A stretch of 21,956 bases of DNA from Podaxis mareebaensis (lineage: Eukaryota; Basidiomycota; Agaricomycetes; Agaricales; Agaricaceae), in the NCBI GenBank assembly GCA_018524725.1, contig JAEUWP010000507.1:1-21956 (forward strand), in the 5' to 3' direction. Positions 8,801 through 18,611 of this stretch are shown here, piece by piece (positions within the stretch are counted from its first letter, which is position 1; each line of letters opens with the position of its first letter). The translations under genes were made by a program, and so were the position numbers. The notes below the pieces were generated by a model. It was given only the letters and a program-made list of their open reading frames with translations. It did not search any database and was not told where the DNA came from.

Positions 8801-9698
8801 TGTATGATAGAACGTCATCACTGGAGTCGAAGCGTGGTGGTATGGCTTTGAGGTGAGAACCCACAGAATAAAGAAAGGTGGCTTCCTCTTCAGAGTCGCT
8901 TGGTATGGTGAACTTTTTGATGAAGGGATGAAAGGGAGAGGGGATGGGGAGGGAGGTGAGGAGGGGGAGATGATCAGATTTGATTTGCCAGTCGTCACGA
9001 ATGGTGTGGACTGGGCTTGGACGTGAGGGATCATCTATCATGAAAATGAGGTCAATGACAGATGGATGTTTGGATTCATTGAAGGGAATGTGGGTGTACT
9101 TAACCTCTGTGGGTGTGGAAAGAGTAAGGTTAATAGAATTCATAATGTCAATGACGAGATCAGCCCTCACTGAGTGATGGAAGATGTGAGGGTCCCATTC
9201 AGGGGAATGTGAGTTGAAGTCACCCCCCGCGCAAATGACATTGTTAGGGAAGAGGTGGACACACGATTCTAGATAGGTTAATGAAGAGTCATCAGACGGA
9301 TCAAGGTAACAATTGAGGAAATATGCCTTCCTTGGGAAGGATAAAGAAATGAGTTGGAAATCAGGAGATGATATGATCGTGGGGTGAGAAGTCGGCATTA
9401 ATACCTCACATGATTTGCGGATAAAGGTGGCTGTACAGGGCCGATCATCATCCGAAATGAAAATATGCCAATCTGGATTGTATGGCATGCCTTTGTAAGG
9501 GACTCCTTCAGAGTTGTCAGTAGAGGGAATATTACGTATAATGCTGAATGGCAGTTCTTGGATACATAAGATGAGAACATCTCTGAACTGAGGGTCGTTT
9601 AATAATGCCTCGACAGTGTCCTTAGAGTGGTGTACATTGAAAAATAAAATAGGAATGTCATTGAGAGCCGCAGTACGATTAAGAGGTCCTTTAGACAT
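5814..9698 (-). pseudogene. LINE ORF2: APE endonuclease, RT, RNase H
   Basis: Nicks target DNA, then copies LINE RNA onto it. One frame of about 1,294 codons. Endonuclease (codons about 10-235) keeps its landmarks: FFNVHH, CIQELPF, GDFNSHSPEWD, SVIDLIF, KSDHLPL. RT has AFDVAQFFPSTNH (A, Asp about codon 594), GQGSALSPIL (B) and FIDNG (C, codons 685-688), where FxDD is expected. RNase H begins at TDGS (about codon 989); its second acidic residue appears to be Lys (SDSKSYAL) and the last Asp is His (KVHTLAK). The C-terminus has CPC...ETRDHLLDDCPHF. In-frame TGAs are at 8688, 8643, 7494 and 7422 (lowest base). Two homopolymer runs (7296-7300, 7257-7261) look like a paired -1/+1 indel. ORF2 starts inside the ORF1 stop region (8-nt overlap). 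Confidence 0.95.
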
Positions 9699-12267
9699 TA
9701 ACCATACCAGAGTTGAAGTTGCAATGGTTCTTCTCTGCTTTCACTTCACAGAGCTTCATTTGGATCCATTCCCAATCATATCGGTGACAGAAGAAAGGAC
9801 ATTTGTCTGAGTTAATGTGGTGATCCTTGGAATCACATGAGAGGCATTGGAAAGAGGTCACGTGAGGACACTCTGTGATATTAGCAGGGGTGGGTGGACG
9901 GGGATTAGGACCAGGTTTACCGCGACAGCAGAAGCCATCATGGTGGTGATTGTCAGTGTGATGGGGATCTCTGCAGATTGCACATCTTGGATTACGTGCT
10001 CTGCAAAGATGTGTAGGGTGACCCCATCTCCAGCATTGGTTGCAGAGAGGGGAGGCCGTGTGCATAGAAGTGCCTTGGAAAGTGCAGACCCTGTTTTCGA
10101 AGAGGAGGGTGTGGTTGATGAGGAGTTTGGCCCTCATGGCGGATTGAGAATCCCAAAGGTCAAAGAACAGAATGGCGGAGTCAGAGTGGGGAGAAACACA
10201 ATGGAAGCATGGTTTACCAACTAGATGTTGGATCATCTCGTGGTATGGCGAAGATTCAATGACTTCCTTGAAGTCATCGGAGGTATGAGGAGTGCCGCCA
10301 GGGCAGAAGTAGGGGAGGTTAGTCAATTTGACGAAGGACTTGGACATTGGGAGGGATGGGACAACAGCGTCCCTAATCTCCAGGGTAGTGAAGGCCGATC
10401 GGTTAGAGTCAGTAATTCCTTTTTTGACGATGAGGAGTTCCTCATCAGTTGCAACCTGATTGGTAGAGAGCCATAAAGTCCAGTCATTGGACTTAGCTGA
10501 CTCGACTTTAAGGAGGAAGCCCTTTTGATAAAGGGCATTGTTGCAACACCAAACCACGAGGTCAAGGGAAGTGAGCATAATTGGTTTGAACATATCATTG
10601 TAGGGAATGACAATGTTCTTGCGTGATGGGCCTTGGGTGGCCTTGGGAGAGTTGGAAGGGCGAGGGGAGGGAGAAGGTTTAAGGGTGGGGGATTTAATGT
10701 CCCCCGCATTATGAAGGAAGTTGATGATATCAACCAGCGACATCGAAGGGAATTGGTTTTGAAGAGTTGCATATTTTTGTAACTCTTCTACTTTGAGGGG
10801 TGTTTGGGAAGCCGCCTTGGAATATGACGACCTTTGGGTAGAAGGAGAAGGTGCACCAGACCTATATTGAGGTTTAGTGGCCTTGTTAATGGGAGGGGGA
10901 GTGGAAGAGGGGGGAGAGGGACAAGGAAGGGGATGGGAATCTTTGGGGGGGAAAGCAGGGGCCACAATAGGCTTATGCTGTGCAGGAGCGGCTACCGTTT
11001 TACGAGGTGCCTGTCGACAATTAACAGTAGACCAGGCACTGGGGTTAGGGTTGGCCTTTTCCTGGCTGGATGGACCAGGAGTGGCTGGGGAAGTAGGTTG
11101 AGGGGGTGGGGGAGGAGGGAGCATGTCAGCATCTTCATTAGATTTAGAAGACTCACTGGGTTTGTTAGGGTCTGTGAGTGGAAGTCGTGAAAGGGCAATT
11201 GCTCATGCAGTGTCCTTGTCGAATTGCGAGTCTGAGCCCTGGAGTATCCCAGAGGCGTCTTTAGGGGATGGGGAGGACACTGCTGGTGCCTTTTCAGCCT
11301 GGTGTTCTTGATGGTGACCAGTGGACATAGGTGTGGGGGTAGGGGAGAGAGTGTGGGAAGGAGGGAACTGCATAGACACGAAGTCGTACAGTTTAAGTTG
11401 TCAGTCACTGTAGGGAACAGACTTGTTTCGCAGTTGCTCGGAGTGAGCGACAGTCTGGAAGATGCGGATGAGATGGGGAACACCTTCAAAAGAAGAGAGA
11501 TCCCCAGATTCAGCCCAATTTCCTAACCAGGAGGAAATGAAGCTTATTAAGGATTCAAGGCATTTGAGCCCTGTGACATCATTGGTATTGGTGATGTCAA
11601 TCATTGAGATGCCATTGCCAAGAGATTCACGGATGGATGACCAATCCGTTCCATGGGTCAGCTGCACTTCAGCATGAGGCTGCGCAGCAGGAGGTGAGGA
11701 GGTGGGGGTGAAGGAAGGAAGGGTGGGTAATGGGTCAGATGGTTGGGATTCATCCCAAGCAGCGCCAGGAGTAGGGGGTACAAAGCTGTGAGCAGCGGCA
11801 ATGGCTTGAGAAGGTGATAGCATCCTGTGAGATGAAGGAGCTATTTCGGGGGATAGGTTAATTCCATTGCGAACCGGTGCAATAGATTGAGTGATTGATT
11901 TGGGCATAGAGGTCCCCTGCGAGCCCTCATAGATTTCTTGGTCTTCGTTCTCCTCAGCAGAGGAGACAGAAGCAGCGTCGTCATCTTCTCTTAGTTTCAT
12001 ACTCTTCTCAAGATGATTTGAGAGAGAGTGATCAGTGGAGTAGGAGTGTTTGGCTCCAATAGATGGGGAAGGTGATGGGGGTTTTTGAAGGAAGTCTTCG
12101 GAGACTTGGAAATCGTTGAAGAGAGGAACAGAGGCCTCTTGAGGAAGAGTGGGGTTAGGCACTAAGCTGGCGCTAGAGCAGCAACAGCGAGTGACACTGG
12201 AATGGATGGAACTGGCGGTTTTCTTTAGGCCTCCAAGGATACCACTAGGATCCTTAGAGTCTTTCAT
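9691..12267 (-). pseudogene. LINE ORF1: nucleic-acid-binding protein with zinc knuckles
   Basis: Would bind LINE RNA in the ribonucleoprotein. One frame of 858 codons from ATG 12267 to TAA 9691, broken by TGA at 11401-11403 and 11203-11205. The start is supported by the related LINE at 21454, whose first residues match (M-x2-SK-x2-SG-[IV]-[IL]-GG-x-KK). The N-terminal 280 residues are Ser/Pro/acidic; next comes a Pro-rich stretch (MLPPPPPPQP, codon 382), then the C-terminal Cys/His array from about codon 742: CNQCWRWGHPTHLC (C-x2-C-x4-H-x4-C), CAICRDPHHTDNH, and CLSCDSKDHHINSDKC (C-x2-C-x4-H-x6-C). Such knuckles are typical of I/Tad1-type ORF1. The last codons overlap ORF2 (ATGTCTAA), suggesting coupled translation. 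Confidence 0.9.
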
Positions 12268-12367
12268 AGTGATTTAGGACTGGTAGCTTTATTCCTTGTA
12301 CTATGAATAACTGTGCCACTGAAACGAAAGTGGTAGTTACTGAGAAAGGAAGGTGTTGTTGCACTCG
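12268..12367 (-). promoter_or_regulatory. LINE 5' UTR, probable internal promoter
   Basis: 100 nt between the target duplication and the ORF1 ATG. It matches the second LINE start (21361-21453) over most of its length, for instance CAACACCTTCCTTT, CAGTAAC and CAGTGG-x-ACAGTTATT. A conserved 5' leader in two independent copies indicates this is the genuine LINE start. LINEs carry their promoter internally, so the promoter role is inferred; no known motif is seen. Confidence 0.65.
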
Positions 12368-12382
12368 TTGATGAGCAATCTC
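12368..12382. repeat. Target-site duplication of LINE, right copy
   Basis: TTGATGAGCAATCTC, the 15-bp partner of 5476-5490 at the LINE 5' end. On the minus strand copia B codons (...SEIAHQ) enter here and resume in the same sense at the other copy. Confidence 0.93.
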
Positions 12383-14245
12383 AGAGGTGTTCGGACTGGG
12401 AGGTGCATGCACAGAATGAATTACATTAAAGCAAGATGTGCTTGTGCACATCACTACGAATTCTGTACATGATCCATTGCAGAAAACAACATTGTCCAAA
12501 TCTATGAGCCACCTAAGTATCCGTTCCTGTGATGGTAGGTGCTCATCTCCTCTTCCTCCTTCTGCCCTGCACAGGCAACCCTCTAAACCTCATGACATTT
12601 GGCCTTGGCACAGCGTTTCTTGCTGAGCTTGCCCTTCTTCCCAGAAGGAAGTGTCGTGACTGGTCTGAGTATGGAGGTGATCAGCATCAGTAGATGGTGA
12701 TTGGATATGGATTACATACCCCATAGCCTTCTTCTCGAAGTCGCTATCAGCATCACTCATGTCATCAGCATCATAATCGATGTCCGATAGGTGATGAGGG
12801 CCATTGACCAAAGGTGGGCGATCTTCGATATCGCTCCCAACAAGATCTATCTCATCATTGGGATGAGATGCTCCAGGGAGGCAGACAGGAGAAGAAGGTG
12901 GTGCAGGCAGAAAATCGACTGAAGAGGTCAAAGGCGCCATGGCCTCATCCCACTCGCGTTCTGTTAAACCTATTGAGTAAAGGTATTCAACATCTTTAGG
13001 GTCAGATGGATAACCTTCAGGGTTCTTGTCGATCACAGCAAGTGCCTCTTGAAGGGCACGAGAGCTTTGTTCTCCCTGTTGGGTAACAAGGAAATGAATA
13101 AGCCATAATCAACCAATAGGATTAACACATACTTTAGGATTGACTTCGCAAGTATCCTTGATGATGCCAAAATGAATTAGCTGGTTCATCAGATCTTGAT
13201 AGAAGTGACCTACTTGTGGGATGTAGTATTCCCCAGTAGCCTTGGCTTTGCCTTTCTTGAAGTGAAGGGCCTTGGCCTTGCGTTGCTTCTCTTCTTTGTG
13301 TTCATGAAGAGCTTCTTCGACGACATCGTACAGCTTTTCAGGATGCTGCATGGTTGGATTGGCCTTTTTAGGATTTTTAGTCCATTTGCCCATGTGGACA
13401 CGTCGAGAGTAGTTGCCTACCTCGATCGGGTGACCAACTGGCAGAAGACCAGACTGTCCTGGAGGTGGCAGGAAGTCTTCATCAAAGGTCTTTGCTTTCT
13501 TGGATGCATCATCTAGCGACATGAGGAGTAAGGTTTCCTCAATCAGCTCCTCGACGCTTCATTTAGTAGGAGCACGACGAAGCTTACAGGCACGATTGAT
13601 GTCGCGATAGCATTGGGTTCAGATCTTCTGTTCCTCATGGAGCTGATCCAGTGACTTGGTCGCTGTGTCAGTCCTTTGACGTTTCATCGTCTTGAGGGTC
13701 TCCTGCACTTCCTGTGCGAGATTTAGTATCTCAAGCTCAAGAATGGCAGTGAAACAGAGGTTACTCACCTCTATTTTGGACTCCTCAAACTTACATTTCT
13801 CCTGCATGGCAGAAGAGTAAGTGGGGGTGATGGGAACAGGGTTTTGAGATTGTACCCTTTGAGAAAGAGAAGGAAGCAAGGGGCGATCCTGCAGGACTGA
13901 AGTGGCTAAGCATTGCTGGACCAGAGCCTGTAGCGGAATGCGAGGCACATTCGCTTGCAGCCATTGGATCCAATCCAAGAGGTCAAAGGGGTGCATGTTG
14001 GGACCTGTGTGAGATCTACCAGCACCAGCAGGGGAAGATGGAGTTGCCGCTGCTAGTTGAGCAGGTGCAGCAAAACCTGCCATGGAGTCGGCTGGTTTCA
14101 CTGAGGCATTGGGGGACTTCTTTTTCTTGGGAGCCCTCTTCTTCTTTGGCTTAATGGTCTGCCATTGACCAGGCTGACTGCCTTGTTGGCCTTGAGGCTT
14201 GGGACTGTTGGAGGTTTTGTCCTGGCCAACAGGCTGAGAGACAAA
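12383..14245 (-). pseudogene. Copia B polyprotein segment between gag and protease, function unknown
   Basis: About 620 codons in the gag frame, with TGA stops at 13619, 13559, 13109 and 12590 (lowest base). Contents in order: Gln/Pro-rich linker with a basic block KPKKKRAPKKKK (NLS-like); Ala/Pro-rich stretch; HPFDLLDWIQWLQANVPRI; a Glu/Lys/Leu helix that could coil (about 13640-13780); a Lys-rich segment with GKWTKNPKKANP; GHFYQDLMNQLIHFGIIKD; KDVEYLYSIGLTEREWDEAM; an acidic Asp/Ser run (about 12740-12850); and a Cys-rich end (CNGSCTEFVVMC) leading into the protease. No CCHC knuckle is seen, though copia normally has one here. In a typical copia this region is under about 100 residues. I do not recognise a domain; capture of host sequence or a lineage-specific domain are both possible. 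Confidence 0.6.
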
Positions 14246-14968
14246 TCAACTCCAAGGTGGACCTGGACGAGATTTGTTCCAGGTGGAAGGGCCACCTTGG
14301 TCATTGGGAAGTTTAGCTTTAGCAGCAGATTGAGCATTGGTTAGATGAGTGGACATTTTGTTGTGTCCACTCCTCTGAGCCCATTCAGCATTTAAAGCAT
14401 CTGCAACCACTCGCCAAGTTAAGGCTTTGATTGTAGTATTATTGGTCAACAACGATTGTCGGACCAAATCCCAGTCGTCTGGAATAGCCGAAAGAAGAAC
14501 CATAGCTCTGAGAACCTCAGGGATGGCAGCAGTAGCTTCCTCAACCTGGGTGAAGAGGGTTGCCATTTCGGCGATATCTACTGCAATATCTCTTTTGCCA
14601 GTGATCCTCTTCTTCAGAGCTCGGATGAACAAGCTGTAGACATTTGCTGGACCTAATGTTCCAAACTGGGTTTGGAGGTAGGTCCATAAGTCTTCTGGGT
14701 CTGTTTTGCTGTGAAGCAGCATGGAGTCAGGCAATGTGTTTTCAATGACTGATAAGGCTTGCACCTCCATCGGTTTTTGCCATGCTATCTCAGCTGTGTT
14801 ATCATTGGCAGGTTCTGTCACTGTTCCATTGGTCAAGGACCAGCCTGTTTCCGTAGAACTGGTGACACTAATCAGGGAAAGTGCACCTTGAAGGTGACAA
14901 GCCCAGAACTTGTAGTTAGAGAGACCCTCAAGTTTAGGAAGGGAAGAAGTAGCAATAGTCGAAGCCAT
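14246..14968 (-). pseudogene. Copia B Gag (UBN2/DUF4219-like)
   Basis: A 240-codon frame from ATG 14968 to TGA 14246, the start of the copia polyprotein. The N-terminus has the copia Gag pattern: LPKLEGLSNYKFWACHLQGAL (a variant of L-x-G-x-NY-x-W-x3-M), then WTYLQTQFGTLGPANVYSLF, ITGKRDIAVDIAEMATLFTQ and LLSAIPDDWDLVRQSL, matching the W-x2-L-x3-[FY] and [IL]-x3-LP-x3-[FYW] style of copia Gag helices. The protein would form the particle. The TGA at 14246 probably replaced a sense codon, because the frame continues to the protease. Confidence 0.85.
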
Positions 14969-15308
14969 ATTTGATGTATCAAAGAAATTGGCGGTAAGAT
15001 AATCAACTAAGCATGATAAAAATGGGGTATTAGTATAATGCTGTTATACAGATAACATTAAGGGTAGAAAATAGGCTTGTATCCCAAAACGTCTTTATCT
15101 CAATCCTAAGTTAATAGGAGAGAATCCTCAGAAGGAGAGTCTTGGGGCCCATAACCTGATGAGGGGAGAATGGTTGCTACTACACAAGCATGGCGTCAGT
15201 GGAGAGTAAACCAGTTACTCACAATCCAAGGTTGGTCAAACCGGAAGATATGGTAGGATATGTGGGAAAGGTGAATGGAGAGGAGTACCAGAGAAGGTGA
15301 TACCAAAT
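14969..15308 (-). other. Copia B leader and candidate primer-binding site
   Basis: No coding signal. Three nucleotides from the LTR the minus strand reads TGGTATCACC (15305-15296), a plausible complement of a tRNA ending ...GGTGATACCA. The first five bases match the TGGTA start of initiator-tRNA binding sites used by many copia elements, but the rest does not match a tRNA I can name. Confidence 0.5.
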
Positions 15309-15806
15309 TGGAAGTAGCGAGGAATGTTGAGCTTAAGAGAGCTAAGTAGTCAAGTAGACAAGGAATGTAAAACTCCAGTGAAGAAAGTATGCTACTACAT
15401 GCTGGTTTAAATACCATAGAGCTATAACACTGGGTTAAGGGTAAATTACATGCATGAGTCAGAAAGCATAAGGCATATGCGCATATAACATGAGTAATGT
15501 GCATGTAAAATATGCAAATAGAAAGAACATGACTCTACTGTATGTTACAGGAGTCATCCGCAGTCAAAGAACGTTTCTACAAGTCATAAGCCATGAGGAT
15601 ATGAGTAATACTAACACAGGCTGTACATCTATGTATGTGTATTAAAGTATTAATAGAAACGGATCAATCTAAACATAGCATGAAGCTATTGAGGGTTCCA
15701 AAAATATATCTTGCTCTGTCAATGCAGAGCATATGAGTTGAGGATACAGCATGTACTGCTGATGGCAAGTATACACATAAGCGACATGCTGATTCATTCC
15801 TCAACA
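15309..15806 (-). repeat. 5' LTR of copia B (about 498 bp)
   Basis: Minus strand start TGTTGAGGAATG at 15806 and end TTCCA at 15309, next to the candidate primer-binding site. An alternative inner end is TCAACA at 15325, which would give a 6-bp inverted terminal repeat but leave 19 nt to the binding site. GAGGAATG near one end and CATTCCTC near the other form an inverted pair. TATTTAAA at 15413-15406 is a TATA candidate. A 12-bp palindrome ATATGCGCATAT (about 15474-15485) and GCTCTG/CAGAGC (about 15710-15730) lie inside. The other LTR is outside the window. Confidence 0.6.
15406..15413 (-). promoter_or_regulatory. TATA box candidate in copia B LTR
   Basis: Minus strand TATTTAAA, about 100 nt upstream of the LTR inner end, which is a typical place for an LTR promoter. 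No other evidence. Confidence 0.4.
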
Positions 15807-17420
15807 GAGGGTTTCAAAGTAGTTTCAGGTGCCAGGTGAACTGCTCCATTCATCTTCATTTCTTCTATGTAGAAGACAGTCTTTGCCCAAACCTGGACCT
15901 ATAACTGTCTTCCTGGTGTATATATGCGACCCATCAGGTGAGCTTGATGCACTGAAGCAGGAATATCTCAAGGACATACCAGGACTCAGCAACAAGCATG
16001 CAATATGGCCCATCTCACTTGCCCCCTCTTCAACTCTGACATTGGAACTCAGGACCTGTTTGCTGCAGACTTGAATGTCCATTTCACACATATTCTTGAT
16101 GGAACTGATGGAATTCAAGGTATGAACAGAATGATACAACAGCCATATGTCTTCCCAACTTCCTCAGGGAGCTTGTCTAACCCAAGCTCTGGCTCCAAAT
16201 CAAACTGCCTTCCCCAATGCTTCAATCCTCCACCTTCAACCCATGATCTGCCTACCCAAGTGACATCTGCCTCTAGGCTGTCCATACCAGCATCAGCTGT
16301 GATAAGCATCATCTCACCCTTCAAGGTACATTCTGCTTCAACTATGCTAAGCTTTCTGGAGCAGCATGGGATATATCTGGAATCACCACTGGTGAATGCT
16401 GGGCACAACTGTTAATGGACAGGCATCTGAGACAGGGATTGCAATGCCATTATCCACTACAATGAAGTGGCATCTGTCACTGCAGTGGTCCTGCCCTATG
16501 CAGAGTGTTTCTGTTAGTCAGGCAAATAATGAACAGCAGGATGATGCTTGTGTCATCCCCAACACAGTGAACTCCACTGATTACTAATCCTATACCTCTC
16601 ACAGAGCCATCCATGCCTGAAAGGCAAAGGGATGATACCATGATCAGCAAATGGACACCATCTTGGGACCAACCCACAATGCCTTGGGAGCTCAGTCTCC
16701 CTGAGAACTCAAGGTGAGCAGGTATATATTTGATTCCCCCAGACAGATGGAAGCCAAATGCACAATTCCTTTCTCGAGAATCACCTAAACCTCCCCCATT
16801 GATTCTTCTCCCAGACATCCCATCCAGTGAGTGCATTGCCAGTGCCTCCAAAGGACACACCAGTAGAACCTCCAAGAACAGGCACCCCTAGCCACAAGTC
16901 AAATAACTGGGTTAAACTTTTGATATGAAGACTACCTTCAGTACCCAGAATGACCAAATCCACTGCTCCAGAGTCTGAGTCTGGATTCACCTACTCTCCA
17001 TTGTCTATCTCACACACACCACCACTAGCCCCACCATGTACAAGTGCACACACACCAACACATCCTACCATCAACACCTCCAATTCAATCATCAAAACAT
17101 CATGAACATCAATATGCAGTGGCACTCACTTCAACACTCCTGACATTGCCACCACTCCTTCTTTAAGTGCCAAATCTTCCCCTTGTCCTGTGGGACCATG
17201 AAGGCACAGCTGTGGCAATTACACTACCCTGATCAAGTCAGCTTGATATACCCATTCACATGGGAGCAAAGGCAAGGCTACCATGAGCTTGGTGAATGCT
17301 ACTGCTAGTCTTCCAAGGCAGATAGTGACAGTCTTGAGGAGTGTTTCTGTGCCAGGAGGATTGCCTGGGCATGACCACTCATGGAGTGAATGAAAGACTC
17401 AGAGGTGCACCATGGTGATG
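15807..17420. other. CpG-free degraded sequence, no assignable gene
   Basis: Short open stretches occur on both strands (minus 16115-16408 and 16477-16875; plus 16005-16415), none with a domain I recognise. One plus-strand stretch (about 17155-17310) reads plausibly as protein (FFKCQIFPLSCGTMKAQLWQ and following LHYPDQVSLIYPFTWEQRQ) and then hits TAG and TGA stops, so it may be the relic of a gene or transposase. 16980-17110 is a CA/CC-rich low-complexity stretch. Loss of CpG prevents a better call. Confidence 0.4.
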
Positions 17421-17557
17421 GCACTGTTACAGCCTAAACTGTTTTCAGCCATGAATGCAGTATCTAGGTTATAATACAATCAAGTTTTATGGCTAGAATA
17501 ACAGACTATGAACCCACACTAGAAGAAACCTCAGCACCTCATGAGGGTTAACCCAGT

Positions 17558-17594
17558 AGTACAGTCTAGGCACCTAGATTGGGAAAACTGTACT
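17558..17594. repeat. Nested inverted repeat
   Basis: Outer arms AGTACAGT (17558-17565) and ACTGTACT (17587-17594) are perfect. Inside, TCTAGG-CA-CCTAGA (17565-17578) is a second perfect hairpin sharing one base with the outer arm. It lies 3 bp after the palindrome GGGTTAACCC. Function unknown; similar hairpins occur in the LTRs of this window. Confidence 0.7.
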
Positions 17595-18204
17595 GACTGG
17601 ATGCATCCATATGCTGTTGATTCAGTATCATCACTGAAGTCAGGATTATATTACTGAGGACTATTCATCAACCACATCCTTGTGAGGAACCTTTCTCATG
17701 TGAGTGACATTAAGGGTTATCTCATTCAGTAGTATGCTTAGCTGCCACTGTGTACCAAAGACCTAGCACAGCTATGACCTCAGCAGATGAAGTCCAAGTT
17801 AGAAGAGAGAACTACCCAACTAAGGGATTGACACATCACCTCATTAGAAGTGATTCATTGACCTTATGAGATGCCAAGGCCACATGACTCATTAACAGTC
17901 AGTGATTCAAATCCACTTAGTGAGAAATGTGGAGAATGAAGATTCATAACATCATTGAGTCAGAAATGACAAATGGTATTACACACATAGTAGACTTGGT
18001 CAGTGAGAGCTGATAATTATCAAACACATGTACTTTATCAGTCCATGCATTCAGTAAAAAATGCATATGCATCCACTATCAGAACATCCTATTGGGTGGA
18101 GAGTAATGTAGATTATAAATTATATGACTCTGTACTTGTATGTGTAATCCTTTGTTGAGTCAGAATATTGTAACATTAGATTATGATCACTCCTCAACCT
18201 ATAA

Positions 18205-18211
18205 TATAAAA
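18205..18211 (+). promoter_or_regulatory. TATA box candidate for element C
   Basis: TATAAAA within TATAATATAAAATCCCC on the plus strand, the same orientation as the downstream gag. It is the best promoter-like motif in the stretch but is supported by sequence alone. Confidence 0.35.
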
Positions 18212-18496
18212 TCCCCTCAATGATGTGAGGTGAAGCAAGGGAATTCCTGCCAAGCTTCGCTTAGAGGGTTGTTGTATATTTGACAATCATTGAAGTGATA
18301 GTTAAGCATTTATAGGAGTTTTCTTCAGTTAATGTGACCTACTAGTGAGAGCCAAAACAAAGACCCAGTAGTTCCCCCAGAAGTTTCCATAAGTTGAGAG
18401 TCAGAAGTTAGCCTTAACAAGGTTACCTAGGAATACATTGCAGCTGCATATTGCTGGTCAGAGCACTCATCAGTACAAGTTGGTATATTTCTAGTA

Positions 18497-18611
18497 GTAG
18501 CAAGGGATTGCTCTTGCTACCTTTGATTCTTTGGTACTTGTGTATTGTAGTGATGCTACACCAGAGACTTGTCAATTTAAGAACAAATAATCTAGTTCAG
18601 TCTTGAACTAG
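18497..18611. repeat. Two perfect hairpins upstream of element C gag
   Basis: GTAGCAAG (18497-18504) with CTTGCTAC (18513-18520), 8-nt loop; and CTAGTTCA (18592-18599) with TGAACTAG (18604-18611), 4-nt loop. Both could fold in the transcript leader if the TATA box at 18205 is used. Confidence 0.7.

Larger units (their letters stand above)
5491..12367 (-). mobile_element. Full-length LINE (Tad1-like) inserted in copia B
   Basis: A 6,877-bp element with a 100-nt 5' leader, ORF1 (9691-12267), ORF2 (5814-9698), a 3' UTR with AATAAA, and a T24 tract (A24 on the coding strand). It is bounded by perfect 15-bp target duplications and so is not visibly 5'-truncated; most LINE copies are. APE endonuclease, RT, RNase H and C-terminal Cys/His, plus a CCHC-knuckle ORF1, fit the Tad1/I-type group common in fungi. 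Six in-frame TGA stops, a pair of indels and altered catalytic residues make it inactive. Much CpG remains, unlike the right of the window, so it is probably a younger insertion. A related LINE 5' end lies at 21361-21527. Confidence 0.93.
12368..15806 (-). mobile_element. Ty1/copia retrotransposon B, 5' part
   Basis: Contains the LTR (15309-15806), primer-binding site, leader, gag and a long segment leading to the protease. It is split from its protease/integrase piece (4797-5490) by the LINE, and the rest by gypsy A. All its open stretches (highest base congruent to 1 modulo 3 from 14968 to 12499) lie in one frame, the single Gag-Pol frame usual for copia. Five premature stops, all TGA. Confidence 0.85.

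Noticed and set aside
9847..11190. Plus-strand open frames at 9847-10224, 10225-10476 and 10834-11190
   Set aside because: They are antisense shadows of LINE ORF1, which has zinc knuckles and a conserved start on the minus strand.
7422..14248. UGA might be a sense codon here (altered code or recoding), since all stops in two elements are TGA
   Set aside because: Gag of gypsy A ends at a UGA that fits a frameshift module, and CpG decay (including catalytic Asp to Asn) explains the pattern without a new code.
15807..16990. Minus-strand open frames 15825-16139, 16115-16408, 16477-16875 and 16781-16990 as exons of a host gene
   Set aside because: They shift frame without convincing splice sites and carry no recognisable domain; DSGAV near 16965 lacks the context of a retropepsin site.
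17426..18175. TGTTACA...TGTAACA as LTR ends of element C
   Set aside because: The only good TATA box (18205) would then lie outside the LTR; boundaries cannot be set from one copy.
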